DNA of 64,000 nucleotides from an uncultured Senegalimassilia sp. (GCF_934630535.1 NZ_CAKTVU010000001.1:62001-126000); one strand, 5' to 3'. Positions 1 to 7,958 are shown, counted from the first letter of the stretch. A program made the numbers and translations. The notes: a model not told the origin generated them from the letters alone.

Positions 1-1896
1 TGACTGCTTGTTAGGGGTCAAGCCAAGGTTTTTACGGCATCTGCGCAGGGCGTTTATGCCTTGCACGATAGCGTATTCGATACATTCCTCTTCGCAAAGC
101 TTCTGCTTGAGGTGCGGATCGTACTCTTTGTCGTTCGGCGTAAATCTCGCGGAAAGCGGAATCGGATGCGTGCGTCTCTCGAAGCCATATGACCCGTCTG
201 CGAAGCGTGGCAGCTCGTTGCAGGAGTATATGAGCGTAGCGCACGGAGTGAACTCAAAAGTCGCGCTGCCCTTGTATTGATCGCTTACGGCTTCGCCTGT
301 AACGAACTTCTTCAGCACTGAGCATGCTTGGTTACCAACGTGATCATTCGAAATATCGTCCCCGATGAGAGCGAGCTTTCCGATGGCTGGCACAAGCTGA
401 AACTTCTCGCCTAGTGCATGGATTGGCAAAGAGAAATAATTTTCGTTACCAAGTAGACACTTCAGCGTCTCGAGAATGGTGCTTTTCCCATTTGCTCCCG
501 AGCCTTGAAGAAGAATCATTCGGGAAACCTCGTGGCCTCTATACATAGCCAATCCGAACATCTCCCAAAGGTTAGCGAGAACGGCCTCATCGTTTTGGGC
601 GATTCTGGCGAATGCCTCATCTACTAGCTGTGAATGAGCGCCTGGATTCCAATTGTGCGGAATCTCGTTCAGGAGCATCAGCTCTCCGCTGTTCGCAACT
701 AGCTCAAGCGTATCGATGTTGAGAATGCCGTTTTTGAAGCGGATGTATTTCTCATCGGCTTGCTTCTTGCGCGGGGCCATCAAGGATAGATACCTCATCA
801 CCTCGTTTCTCGTGTAGGTGCTGGCATCTTTTTGAATCCCGATTATCGTTCTGTAAATGTTGTCCTGCCCTAGTGCGTATCTTCCATCAATCTTGATTGC
901 TGGAATGCCCTCAACGAAGCAAACGTCATAGTCGTTAATGAGGATGTCAGCTATTTCGTCATGACGAAGTTTGATCTGCTTTCTTTGGTCGGCTACCTTT
1001 ACGCTATCAAGGAAGCTGTCGATGCTCGCGTTAGCGTTTACTTCGGTATATAGAAGCGATTGGGTGTTTCCTTTTCGTTCAGCTCCAGCCAGTCGGGTTA
1101 AGCGGGATGGGTTTTTGTTTGCCTGGTCGCAGGCGCTGCCGTACTTCTGCTCTAGGCAGCTGTACAGCATGGACACGCGTTTTTTGTATTCTGTGGCGTT
1201 TTTTGCATCGATCTTAACGATTGTGTGAATCGATTTATTTCCTGAGTCGGCCATCGTCTGGATAGGCAGCCCCGAGTCGAGCATGCGGTTAATCTGCTCA
1301 TCCTTTGGAATGTCATCGTATTCGACAAGAGCGTTACGGAACGCTTTCACGTCCTTGTTCTTACGCCCATCAAAACTCATCGGGTTAACGTGAAATAAGA
1401 TGCCTGCTTCCTTGTTGTAGTCTGGAAATACATCGTCCAGTGATGAGGCTTTATGAAGGTCGCGGATGACGGAGCACGCGGGTTTTGTCTCGGGCTTTCC
1501 CGTTGGCGCCCATTTGCCATCATCTGTTTTGCTGAACTTCGTGACGAATACAATGAAGTCGTCAGACGCAAACAGTGATTCAAGTTGTTGCGCAGCTTGC
1601 TCGGGCGCGGGTAGATTTTCCTCCACTTTCACTGGCTTTTCCTTTTGCTTGCGACCGGTTCCCATGGGCTTACCTGACCTCATGCTAAGGACGCTTCGGG
1701 TGATTTGGGAAACCTCGTTGTCGCTCATGGGCGGCATACAGCGTTCTGCGTTCGCCTTCTTGAGAAGCGCAGCGATGTCCTCCTTGTTTTTGCGGTCTCG
1801 TTTAAGTGTTACTCCATATTTGAAGATAGTGGTGTTGCGCTCACCTTCCATGATAATTTCGGGTAGCTCAAACTGGGCGCTTTGATTATTAGCCAT
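1..1896 (-). CDS. Phage/plasmid primase-helicase (AEP primase fused to D5/P4-type helicase), 3' end cut by the window
   Basis: At least 632 residues with no stop before the window edge. Residues about 15-65 look like a PriCT-1 helical domain. An archaeo-eukaryotic primase-type segment follows, with EYDD at 192-195 and an SGNKSIH motif about 30 residues later. A D5_N/P4-type superfamily 3 helicase segment carries a GANGKST Walker A motif around residue 467. Such proteins prime and unwind DNA for plasmid, satellite or phage replication. ATG at 1896 follows AAGGAATG. The start overlaps the end of the small upstream gene by 8 bases, so the two are probably co-transcribed leftward. The family call is firm; the substrate element is inferred. 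Confidence 0.88.
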   Translation of the reverse strand, partial: MANNQSAQFELPEIIMEGERNTTIFKYGVTLKRDRKNKEDIAALLKKANAERCMPPMSDNEVSQITRSVLSMRSGKPMGTGRKQKEKPVKVEENLPAPEQAAQQLESLFASDDFIVFVTKFSKTDDGKWAPTGKPETKPACSVIRDLHKASSLDDVFPDYNKEAGILFHVNPMSFDGRKNKDVKAFRNALVEYDDIPKDEQINRMLDSGLPIQTMADSGNKSIHTIVKIDAKNATEYKKRVSMLYSCLEQKYGSACDQANKNPSRLTRLAGAERKGNTQSLLYTEVNANASIDSFLDSVKVADQRKQIKLRHDEIADILINDYDVCFVEGIPAIKIDGRYALGQDNIYRTIIGIQKDASTYTRNEVMRYLSLMAPRKKQADEKYIRFKNGILNIDTLELVANSGELMLLNEIPHNWNPGAHSQLVDEAFARIAQNDEAVLANLWEMFGLAMYRGHEVSRMILLQGSGANGKSTILETLKCLLGNENYFSLPIHALGEKFQLVPAIGKLALIGDDISNDHVGNQACSVLKKFVTGEAVSDQYKGSATFEFTPCATLIYSCNELPRFADGSYGFERRTHPIPLSARFTPNDKEYDPHLKQKLCEEECIEYAIVQGINALRRCRKNLGLTPNKQS

Positions 1897-2080
1897 GCTT
1901 GTCATTCCTTTCGTACATGTTTACTGTTCTAGCGATTCGTAGCAGCGTTTCTGCCATATTTGCTATTCGAGAAATCATCTGATCCCATCCTGTTGGTTGT
2001 CTTTTTGAGAGGTAGATTCCGTTTCGTTGGATCCTTCTCAGGTGTTGAATAGCGATTAGCTCGATGAAATCGTTGTCCAC
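1889..2080 (-). CDS. Small hypothetical protein upstream of the primase
   Basis: A 63-residue frame (GTG start) that ends 8 bases inside the primase start, which suggests translational coupling. It is rich in charged residues with a C-terminal run of arginine and asparagine and has no motif I recognise. The ribosome-binding sequence AAGGAG directly abuts the GTG, which is too close for an ordinary start, so the true start is uncertain. It may be a small replication accessory protein; that is inference from position only. Confidence 0.45.
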   Translation of the reverse strand: MDNDFIELIAIQHLRRIQRNGIYLSKRQPTGWDQMISRIANMAETLLRIARTVNMYERNDKHG

Positions 2081-2128
2081 CTCCTTGCTCGTTAATCATC
2101 GTGGTTACATGCTATATGCTGCAATTAA

Positions 2129-2149
2129 CGATAATCGGGTACATTATCG
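2129..2149. promoter_or_regulatory. Inverted repeat between divergent genes of the element
   Basis: Perfect 7-base arms CGATAAT (2129-2135) and ATTATCG (2143-2149) with a 7-base spacer, in the gap between the leftward primase operon and the rightward 2180 gene. Position and size fit an operator controlling one or both transcripts; no cognate regulator is identified in the window. Confidence 0.45.
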
Positions 2150-2179
2150 GGACAAATTATTAATTTGAGAGGAGAGGCA

Positions 2180-3169
2180 TTGTCGATTAGATTTTTCGCA
2201 GCTGAGCCAGGGGAGCGTTATGACTTGGACGCAATAAGAAACGCGCCGAAGGGTTATTCCTTAGAAGAAGTTATTCGTCAGATGGGATATTCCGATGTCG
2301 AGCGATTGATTAATGCCGCTACGAATCAGGAATTCCTTGAGATCGCTGAGCAATATGCCTTCTTTGTCGGGTTAGAGGCTCCGGAGCTTGAGTGCGACAT
2401 TGAGGCGGATGCAGAGCAAGAAGCGACAGAGCGTTATAAAAGGAGGTTTTATAACTCGCTTGGTTATATAGATTTGAGAACGCATATGCAATTCGCTATT
2501 GCGCTAAACGAGCTTCTTAAAAAGGAGGTCATTGACGTTGATGATTTGCGCGAGGTGGAGATATTTGCTGCCGAGCCTGCGAAAGGCCATAAGGAAATGC
2601 TGAAAGAGATGGGGAGGTTGACCAATGTGGCGCGAAGCGTTGCAGGGATGGCTGACCCTCTGGCGGTAGATTGCGAGAAGAATCGTACTGCATTCACCAA
2701 GACGCGCTATAGATGCATCCTCGGCTCGTGTTACGCGGGCAGTCCATATGCCGAGCATCTTAAACAGGGGATGCTTCATGCGTCAAAACAGGACGGCTTA
2801 GCTTTCGGTCTTGTTGAAGTTGGGGAGGGATTCATGTTCGATATAGTTAACGACCATTTTTCGGATTCGCCTTCCGGATATAGGGAGGCGGTTTCTAAGG
2901 CGTTTGAGACGCTGTTCAGAATCAATCTGTGGGATATGGTTCTAACGATGAAGGATGGTTGCCTTACGCTGGCCCCGCGCTCCGTTTATTCGGCGTTCTG
3001 GTATCAGCTCGCAAGAGGGATTGAAGGAGGAAGAGCGATGAAATGCGAGGCATGCGGGAAGCCGTTGATAGCTTTTGACGAGAGGGGGATGAAGCGGAAA
3101 TACTGTTCAGAGGCGTGTAAGAAATGGGCGCATCGGCATCCTGGAGAAAAACGTCCAATGAGACGATAG
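2180..3169 (+). CDS. Hypothetical protein with C-terminal zinc ribbon
   Basis: 329 residues if the TTG at 2180 is used; it has AGGAG 5 bases upstream, whereas the longer frame from TTG 2165 would start inside that site. Most of the protein is mixed alpha-helical sequence I do not recognise. The last 40 residues carry CEAC...CSEAC, a four-cysteine zinc-binding knuckle next to a lysine/arginine-rich tail, which suggests nucleic-acid binding. It resembles in layout the CGNR-type zinc finger at the end of some actinobacterial regulators, but the N-terminal part is not matched. It is divergent from the primase and precedes the resolvase. Confidence 0.7.
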   Translation: MSIRFFAAEPGERYDLDAIRNAPKGYSLEEVIRQMGYSDVERLINAATNQEFLEIAEQYAFFVGLEAPELECDIEADAEQEATERYKRRFYNSLGYIDLRTHMQFAIALNELLKKEVIDVDDLREVEIFAAEPAKGHKEMLKEMGRLTNVARSVAGMADPLAVDCEKNRTAFTKTRYRCILGSCYAGSPYAEHLKQGMLHASKQDGLAFGLVEVGEGFMFDIVNDHFSDSPSGYREAVSKAFETLFRINLWDMVLTMKDGCLTLAPRSVYSAFWYQLARGIEGGRAMKCEACGKPLIAFDERGMKRKYCSEACKKWAHRHPGEKRPMRR

Positions 3170-3176
3170 TGCTATA

Positions 3177-3263
3177 TGAAGTCTAAAAAACAAATGTTTC
3201 TTTGACTTTCTTTATCTTCGGTATTTCCCCTGGTGACGAAGTCTAATAAAATAGTCTAAAAAG
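3177..3263. repeat. AGTCTAA repeats upstream of the small recombinase
   Basis: Three copies of an AGTCTAA(A/T)AA motif in direct orientation, beginning near 3179, 3239 and 3253, in the 106-base gap before the recombinase gene. They could be recombinase-binding subsites (a res-like site) or operator boxes for autoregulation. Only the repetition is seen directly. Confidence 0.45.
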
Positions 3264-3275
3264 AAAGGGGAGATA

Positions 3276-3836
3276 GTGAAGATCGGATATGGGAGAATCA
3301 GTACCGATAAGGAAGCTCAGAAGTTTGATCGCCAGGAAGACCAGCTGAAGGATGCTGGATGCGAGCGCATCTACCTTGAGCGCGTGAGCGGCACATCGAA
3401 AAGCAAGCCTGAATTGGAGAAGTTGATAAAAGAGCTTAAAAGCGGTGACGAACTTGTTTGCGTCTCAATTGACCGGTTGGGTCGCTCGACTCAGCAAGTT
3501 CTCTCCCTTGTGAACACGCTTGACGAGATGGGCGTTGGGCTGACGAGTTTGAAAGAAGGGTTTCAAGCCAATACTCCGCAGGGGAAATTCTTTCTTACTA
3601 TTGTTGCTGCTTTCTCTGAGCTTGAGGTTGAGATGTGCCGCAGTCGTGTGAAGGACGGGCTTGAAGCAGCTAGGAGAAGGGGAAAGAAGCTCGGCAGGCC
3701 GCGCAAGGATATGGATACGGCAATAAAGATGTGGCAATCGAAGGACTACTCGATCAACGAGATATGCTCTGCCGTTGGCTGCACGAAACAAACCCTGTAC
3801 AACGCAATTAAGCGAGAGGGAGCGACTAGGGATTAG
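3276..3836 (+). CDS. Small serine recombinase (resolvase/invertase family)
   Basis: 186 residues, the usual length of Hin/Pin/resolvase proteins. The N-terminal catalytic domain opens with GYGRIST, where Ser9 is the expected nucleophile, followed by the conserved SIDRLGRS arginine motif around residues 68-75 and a long helix. The C-terminus (about 145-182) is a helix-turn-helix preceded by the GRPR hook that enters the minor groove. GTG at 3276 follows AAAGGGGAG. Likely role: site-specific inversion or resolution of the element, or maintenance of a circular form. Its AT-rich upstream repeats may be its binding site. Confidence 0.92.
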   Translation: MKIGYGRISTDKEAQKFDRQEDQLKDAGCERIYLERVSGTSKSKPELEKLIKELKSGDELVCVSIDRLGRSTQQVLSLVNTLDEMGVGLTSLKEGFQANTPQGKFFLTIVAAFSELEVEMCRSRVKDGLEAARRRGKKLGRPRKDMDTAIKMWQSKDYSINEICSAVGCTKQTLYNAIKREGATRD

Positions 3837-4209
3837 TTGCCTCCTTGGCAGAAGACTTTCGTCTATATGCTTATCAAATAACGCACCATATGAAGCTATA
3901 AGCCTCGATAAGATTGCGGATGGGTAAATACTCGTCCTGAAGCAAAACGCGCTTTCTAGCCCCCAAAACGTGCGATTTAAGCCTTATATCCCGACATTTG
4001 AAGTGGCAACGGAGCGCTTATGACGGACGGTATGGCAATGCTGCAGCCTGTGAAAACAGGTGGATTTTGCGGTAATTGGCATCTCTGATTTCTTCAAAGG
4101 CCATTTGGTTTTGCCGCGCGAATTAATTACCGCGTTTTGTTCATATGCCACGAGTCTTACTACAATAGGCCTTGTCGTGTTTGGACTCCATTAAGAAGGA
4201 GGCAAACAC
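3837..4209. other. Intergenic region before the integrase, with a long-range inverted repeat
   Basis: 373 bases without a convincing gene. It holds perfect 9-base arms GCGGTAATT (4069-4077) and AATTACCGC (4125-4133) separated by 47 bases, just upstream of the integrase. In Tn916-type elements, integrase arm-binding sites and the excisionase gene lie near here; no excisionase frame is visible. The repeat may be a regulatory or recombination-accessory site. Confidence 0.4.
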
Positions 4210-5388
4210 ATGAGTAGGAAAGATTCCAAAGGTCGCAATCTTCACTATGGTGAAGGACAACGCTCTGATGGCCGCTACTCCTTTCGCTACAAAGATGCAA
4301 AGGGGAAGAATCGCACTGTCTACTCTTGGACATTGACAATTCATGACCAAACGCCAGAGGGGAAACGCCCAGGAATGTGCTTGCGTCAGATGGAGAAGCA
4401 GATTCAAAAGGACTTATTCGATCGCGTTACGGAAACGAACATGACCGTTCTTGAGCTTGCCGAGAAATACATTGAGACGAAAACAGCGGTACGGATGACA
4501 ACGCTAGCCGGATATAAAACGCTGTTGAATTTTCTTTCGCAAGACGATTTCGGTGCAAGGCGAATTACGGACGTGACAACCTTGGAGGCGAAGCATTGGA
4601 TTATTCATTTGCAAAGGGATTGCGGCAAAGGCTACAGCACCATTCACAGTTTCCGAGGTGTTCTGCGCCCGGCATTTCAGCTTGCTGAGGACGATGACCT
4701 GATTAGGAGAAATCCGTTCTCATTTGAGCTGGCAACTATTGTGATCAATGACTCGGTTCCAAGAATTGCTCTGACAAAGAACCAGGAGCGAAGGTTTCTT
4801 GAGTTTGTTGAGTCGGACAAGCACTACTCTCGGTATTTCGAGGAGTTCTATATTCTGTTCAACACCGGATTGCGCATTTCGGAGTTCTGCGGTTTGACTG
4901 ATGCGGACTTTGATTTCAAAGAAAAGAGCATCCGTATCGATCGGCAGCTGATGCGATCCTCGAAGATGCAGTATTACCTAGAACCGCCGAAAACTGAATG
5001 CGGCACGCGCTTCCTCCCTATGAACAAACGGGTTGAAAGCTGCATCCATCTGATGCTCGATAAGCGAAAGGCGGGATGCGAGAGTTTTAAGGTCGATGGC
5101 GTGAGCGGCTTTCTTTCGTTTGATAAGAACGGAAGGCCAAGGGTGGCTCTGCATTGGGAGAATTACCTGAAATATGCTGTTGAGAAGTACAACAGCCTTT
5201 ATAAAGATGCGCTTCCGAAGATAACTCCGCATGTGTGTCGGCATACGTATTGCAGCAAAATGGCAAGGAATGGCATGAGTCCCGTGCGCTTGAAGTACCT
5301 CATGGGGCACTCGGACATTAGCGTTACGTACAACATTTACACGCATATTGGCTTTGAAGATGTTAAAAATGAAGTGCTGAAATCGTAA
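4210..5388 (+). CDS. Tyrosine recombinase/integrase, Tn916 type
   Basis: 392 residues. The first 70 residues form the Tn916-type arm-DNA-binding domain (SRKDSKGR...GRYSFRYKDAKGK...YSW). A SAM-like core-binding domain (about 75-165) and a catalytic domain follow. Catalytic residues visible are Arg222 (TGLRISE), His341-x-x-Arg344 (HVCRHTY), His367 (MGHSD) and the nucleophile Tyr377 (NIYTH). It integrates and, with an excisionase, excises the element. ATG at 4210 follows AAGGAGG. Its position at the edge of the low-GC block fits the usual int-next-to-att arrangement. No excisionase was found beside it. Confidence 0.93.
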   Translation: MSRKDSKGRNLHYGEGQRSDGRYSFRYKDAKGKNRTVYSWTLTIHDQTPEGKRPGMCLRQMEKQIQKDLFDRVTETNMTVLELAEKYIETKTAVRMTTLAGYKTLLNFLSQDDFGARRITDVTTLEAKHWIIHLQRDCGKGYSTIHSFRGVLRPAFQLAEDDDLIRRNPFSFELATIVINDSVPRIALTKNQERRFLEFVESDKHYSRYFEEFYILFNTGLRISEFCGLTDADFDFKEKSIRIDRQLMRSSKMQYYLEPPKTECGTRFLPMNKRVESCIHLMLDKRKAGCESFKVDGVSGFLSFDKNGRPRVALHWENYLKYAVEKYNSLYKDALPKITPHVCRHTYCSKMARNGMSPVRLKYLMGHSDISVTYNIYTHIGFEDVKNEVLKS

Positions 5389-5782
5389 AACCCCAGGTCA
5401 AACCGTGTGTAAAAATGAGCCGAAAATCGCCGATTTGTACATTATTTACACATTCCGCCAGCTATTTTCGAGCGAAATTCAAGGTCAAGGAAGCTGAGAT
5501 TGGTGTTGCGGGGAAGGGCTTCGGACTTCGAGCCGATTGGGATTCGCGAAGACTGATCGTGTGATTATCGGTTCGTGTTCGTTTAGTGGCGTTGCCTGTT
5601 GACCCGCTTTCGAACGAAGCCTTGTTTTGGATAGTATTTGGCCCTTGATAAGGGCAAAGGCCTTCTCCGTTCGATGCCTATGCTGTGGCGAAGTTAGCCG
5701 AATATCGGATGCATTATTGCGCTTCCTTGATTCGTGCAATAGCATATTCAGCTACTGCTAATCACAACGAAATCGGAGTCGC
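5389..5782. other. Element/chromosome junction region
   Basis: 394 bases with no convincing gene; a leftward 86-codon frame here has no family signature and looks like noise. Just after the integrase stop lie perfect inverted arms TGTGTAAA (5406-5413) and TTTACACA (5445-5452), with a second inner complementarity (AAATCG/CGATTT), forming a hairpin that could be a terminator or integrase arm sites. Base composition rises towards the phosphatase gene. The attachment core probably lies in this stretch but cannot be placed without the left end. Confidence 0.45.
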
Positions 5783-6334
5783 ATGTCTCGTAGCCAAGCC
5801 ACCTCACGCATCCTCTTCATCTGCCACGGCAATATCTGCAGGTCGACCATGGCCCAGTTCGTGATGCAGGACCTGGTGAACAAGGCAGGGCTGGCCGACG
5901 TCCTGTTCATCGATTCCGCCGCCACCACCAACGACGAGATCGGGCATCCGCCGCATCACGGCACGGTCGACAAGCTCAAGCAGGTTGGCGTGCCGGTGCT
6001 GCCGCATCGCGCCCGCAAGGTCCGCGCCGACGAGTACGACGAGTGGGACCTGTTCGTGTATATGGATGACGAGAACGAGCGCCATCTGAGCCGCATCTTC
6101 GGAAGCGACCCTGAAACGAAGTGCGTGCGCTTGCTCGCGTTCGCTCCTGGCGCGGGGCTGGTTGACGAGGGCGGGAAGGCTCTTCCCGATGCGCAGGACG
6201 CCCGCGTGATCGCGCAGGCCGGCGCAAACGCCGCCGACGTTGCCGACCCCTGGTTCACCGGCAACTTCGACGACACCTATCGCGACGTGCTGGCCGGCTG
6301 CAAAGGCCTCCTGACCTGGTGTCAAGCGCAATAA
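5783..6334 (+). CDS. Low-molecular-weight protein-tyrosine phosphatase
   Basis: 183 residues, slightly longer than the usual 150-165. The P-loop CHGNICRS (C-x5-R) is near residues 14-21, and the general-acid aspartate is in VADPWF near residue 157. Cytoplasmic enzyme that removes phosphate from tyrosine residues, with roles in signalling or arsenate-reductase-like chemistry in relatives. ATG at 5783 directly follows the element junction and lies after an A-rich, weak ribosome site. It is followed by a strong GC hairpin, so it is probably a single-gene transcript whose upstream promoter may have been altered by the element. Confidence 0.93.
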   Translation: MSRSQATSRILFICHGNICRSTMAQFVMQDLVNKAGLADVLFIDSAATTNDEIGHPPHHGTVDKLKQVGVPVLPHRARKVRADEYDEWDLFVYMDDENERHLSRIFGSDPETKCVRLLAFAPGAGLVDEGGKALPDAQDARVIAQAGANAADVADPWFTGNFDDTYRDVLAGCKGLLTWCQAQ

Positions 6335-6350
6335 CATACGCTCGTTAAAC

Positions 6351-6380
6351 GGGGCCGCCGGCAGATATGCCAGCGGCCCC
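6351..6380 (+). terminator. Hairpin downstream of the phosphatase gene
   Basis: Arms GGGGCCGCCGGCA and TGCCAGCGGCCCC (one mismatch) with a 4-base loop, 17 bases after the phosphatase stop. The T-run that follows is weak, so termination may be imperfect. Confidence 0.6.
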
Positions 6381-6404
6381 GCGAACGTTTTCGACGTTTC
6401 GTGC

Positions 6405-6560
6405 CCCAAAACGCGAGTTTTCCGAAATCGCACCGAAGTCCTTCGTTACCAACAAGGCGTTTATAACCGAAATCATGTCGTTCGTTACGATTTCGCCAGA
6501 AGTCGCCTCGTTTAACGATAAAACGAGGCCTTCCCGTTTTGGAAAACTCGCAATCCGAGA
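6405..6560. repeat. Structured intergenic repeat candidate
   Basis: Two 11-base arms, GCGAGTTTTCC (6413-6423) and GGAAAACTCGC (6541-6551), enclose a second perfect hairpin GCCTCGTTT (6505-6513)/AAACGAGGC (6521-6529). The sequence has lower GC than the flanks. A leftward 81-codon frame spans it, but it has no ribosome site and its start sits in the terminator, so I treat it as part of a repeat rather than a gene. It could be a miniature mobile element or an RNA structure. Confidence 0.4.
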
Positions 6561-6589
6561 CATCATTCTCCAAAAAGCTTCCAAACCCA

Positions 6590-6632
6590 CCCTTCCAAAC
6601 TAGTGGATTGACTCTGGTTTGGAAGGGTTTTT
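6590..6632 (+). terminator. Intrinsic terminator
   Basis: Perfect 11-base arms CCCTTCCAAAC (6590-6600) and GTTTGGAAGGG (6617-6627) followed by TTTTT. Oriented for rightward transcription but also a possible stop for the leftward flavin-binding gene ending at 6651. Confidence 0.7.
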
Positions 6633-6650
6633 CGCTTCGAGTTGCTTGCC

Positions 6651-7337
6651 TTATGCTCGTTGCTTGCCGGTGAAGCGGTCGATGTCGATGCAGTAGATGT
6701 TTGCGCGGGCGAGCGCCTGGTCGGTGAAGTCGGTCGAGGCTTCGGGTGCCAGGTGCTGCATGATGCGCGTGAGGCCGTAGCGCTTCGCTTCGATCCCCTG
6801 GATGCGATGGATGGTGCCCGTTCCCATGATGGAGCGGTATGCGTACGAATACGCGCAGGCGTACGTGCCCGTGATCAGGCCTTCCTGCACGTCCATCTCG
6901 ATCGCCACGCGCGGTTCCCGATTGAACGCGTCCACCTTGCGGCCAACGCCGGCCGAGTGCACCCACAGCGCCAGGCGCGGCGCGTCGGCGTCGATCTCCT
7001 CGGGGTCGGCCCAGTCGTAGCCGAAGCTCATGGGCACGATGAACGGCCCTTCCTCGTCCATGCATGCGATGCGCACCGTCTGGCAAGCCTCGACTACCGC
7101 ATGCAGCTGCGTGGTGCTGCGAAGCTGACGGCCCGCCTGCCGCATGGGGCGATGCGAAACGGGCATGGCGGCCTGCGCTGCGGCGCCGGCCCGGGTCATG
7201 CCGGCAGCCTGCTGCGCCTGTGCGGCCTGCGCCATGGCGGCCGCCTGCGCCGCAGCGGCGGCCTGCTGCATTTGCGCGGCCTGCGGTTGCGGCACCGCGC
7301 CCTCGGGATAGATGGCGGGGATATTCTGCAAATCCAT
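6651..7337 (-). CDS. Pyridoxamine 5'-phosphate oxidase-family (NimA-like) flavin-binding protein
   Basis: 228 residues. The C-terminal 155 residues form a split-barrel flavin-binding domain of the NimA/PNPOx-like family (VEACQTVRIACMDEEGPFIVPMSFGYDW, then VAIEMDV...YRSIMGTGTIHRI). Residues about 12-60 are a low-complexity alanine/glutamine segment, unusual for the family and possibly a flexible linker. Relatives bind FMN and some act on nitroimidazoles or unknown small molecules. ATG at 7337 follows AGGAG with 6 bases between. Cytoplasmic; no signal peptide. The exact substrate is unknown. Confidence 0.85.
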   Translation of the reverse strand: MDLQNIPAIYPEGAVPQPQAAQMQQAAAAAQAAAMAQAAQAQQAAGMTRAGAAAQAAMPVSHRPMRQAGRQLRSTTQLHAVVEACQTVRIACMDEEGPFIVPMSFGYDWADPEEIDADAPRLALWVHSAGVGRKVDAFNREPRVAIEMDVQEGLITGTYACAYSYAYRSIMGTGTIHRIQGIEAKRYGLTRIMQHLAPEASTDFTDQALARANIYCIDIDRFTGKQRA

Positions 7338-7433
7338 GAGTGCTCCTGGGTTCGGGCGTTTTCGTTACCCCTATGGTACGGCGTGCCGTTGCGTTCGGTT
7401 GCCGCAATCCGCCGTTGCGCCAACATCACACGA

Positions 7434-7480
7434 GTTTCCCTACTCCTGTTCTACTTGCCATAGAACAGGAGTAGGGAAAC
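7434..7480. repeat. Perfect 20-base inverted repeat in a divergent promoter region
   Basis: Arms 7434-7453 (GTTTCCCTACTCCTGTTCTA) and 7461-7480 are exact reverse complements with a 7-base loop (CTTGCCA). It lies between the leftward flavin-binding gene and the rightward GntR gene, immediately upstream of the extended -10 box. It is too long for a simple dimer operator; a terminator is unlikely because no T-run follows on either strand. Confidence 0.8.
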
Positions 7481-7502
7481 TGTTATAATGCGGCTATAAC
7501 AG
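7480..7502 (+). promoter_or_regulatory. Extended -10 promoter overlapped by a GntR/YtrA-type operator
   Basis: TGTTATAAT (7481-7489) is an extended -10 box (TGn-TATAAT). It lies inside perfect inverted arms CTGTTATA (7480-7487) and TATAACAG (7495-7502). The regulator gene starts 55 bases downstream. Autorepression by the YtrA-type regulator binding this site is the simplest reading; this is inferred. Confidence 0.65.
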
Positions 7503-7557
7503 CAGTTTCAGGGGGAATCCAGCGTCAAAGGGCAAAAGCGAGGGAAAGGAGCGGATC

Positions 7558-7947
7558 TTGTTCGTGCGAATAGACCAAACGCTCGATGTGCCGTTGTACC
7601 AACAGCTTCGCAACGAGATCGTTCGCGGCATAGCGCAGGAAGAGCTTGCTCCGGGCGATGCGCTGCCGAGCGTGCGCGCTCTGGCGTCGGATCTGGGCAT
7701 CAACCTGCACACCGTCAACAAGGCGTACGCGTTGCTGCGCGACGAGGGCTATGTGGAGATGAAGGGTCGCAAAGGCGCGTTCGTGGCGCAGCCGGCAGCG
7801 GCGGCGGGCACGGCGGCGGCACGAGAGCGGTTGTCTAGGGATATCCACCAACTCGCGCTAGCTTTCAAAGCTTCCGGGGGCACGCGCGAAGTGTTCGAAC
7901 AGCAGGTAAAAGGCCAGCTAAATGAAGTGTTCTGCGAAAAGGAATAG
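7558..7947 (+). CDS. GntR-family transcriptional regulator, YtrA subfamily
   Basis: 129 residues, typical of the short YtrA subgroup. The N-terminal winged helix-turn-helix (about 1-70; VPLYQQLRNEIVRGI...LPSVRALASDLGINLHTVNKAYALLRDEGYVE) is followed by a short helical dimerisation tail and no effector domain. TTG at 7558 follows AAAGGAG. It lies 11 bases upstream of the DUF1648 membrane protein, the usual partnership in Gram-positive bacteria, where these regulators respond to cell-envelope stress. The palindrome over its promoter suggests autoregulation. Confidence 0.92.
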   Translation: MFVRIDQTLDVPLYQQLRNEIVRGIAQEELAPGDALPSVRALASDLGINLHTVNKAYALLRDEGYVEMKGRKGAFVAQPAAAAGTAAARERLSRDIHQLALAFKASGGTREVFEQQVKGQLNEVFCEKE

Positions 7948-7958
7948 GGGGTTAGGAT

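Larger units (their letters stand above)
1..5460. mobile_element. Right end of an integrative element (left end outside the window)
   Basis: Lower-GC stretch holding a phage/plasmid-type primase-helicase, a zinc-ribbon protein, a small serine recombinase and a Tn916-type integrase, ending where high-GC housekeeping sequence begins at about 5.78 kb. The integrase at the edge and the compositional break suggest the right boundary lies between 5389 and 5782. No structural or conjugation genes are visible here, so it could be a satellite, plasmid-like element or a small conjugative element whose other genes lie to the left. The exact attachment site is not resolved. Confidence 0.65.

Noticed and set aside
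5485..5745. 86-codon leftward frame after the integrase
   Set aside because: No ribosome site, no family pattern, and it lies in the junction region where random frames are common.
6345..6590. 81-codon leftward frame
   Set aside because: Protein-like composition but its start is inside a terminator hairpin, it has no ribosome site, and it overlaps strong inverted repeats; kept only as a finding.
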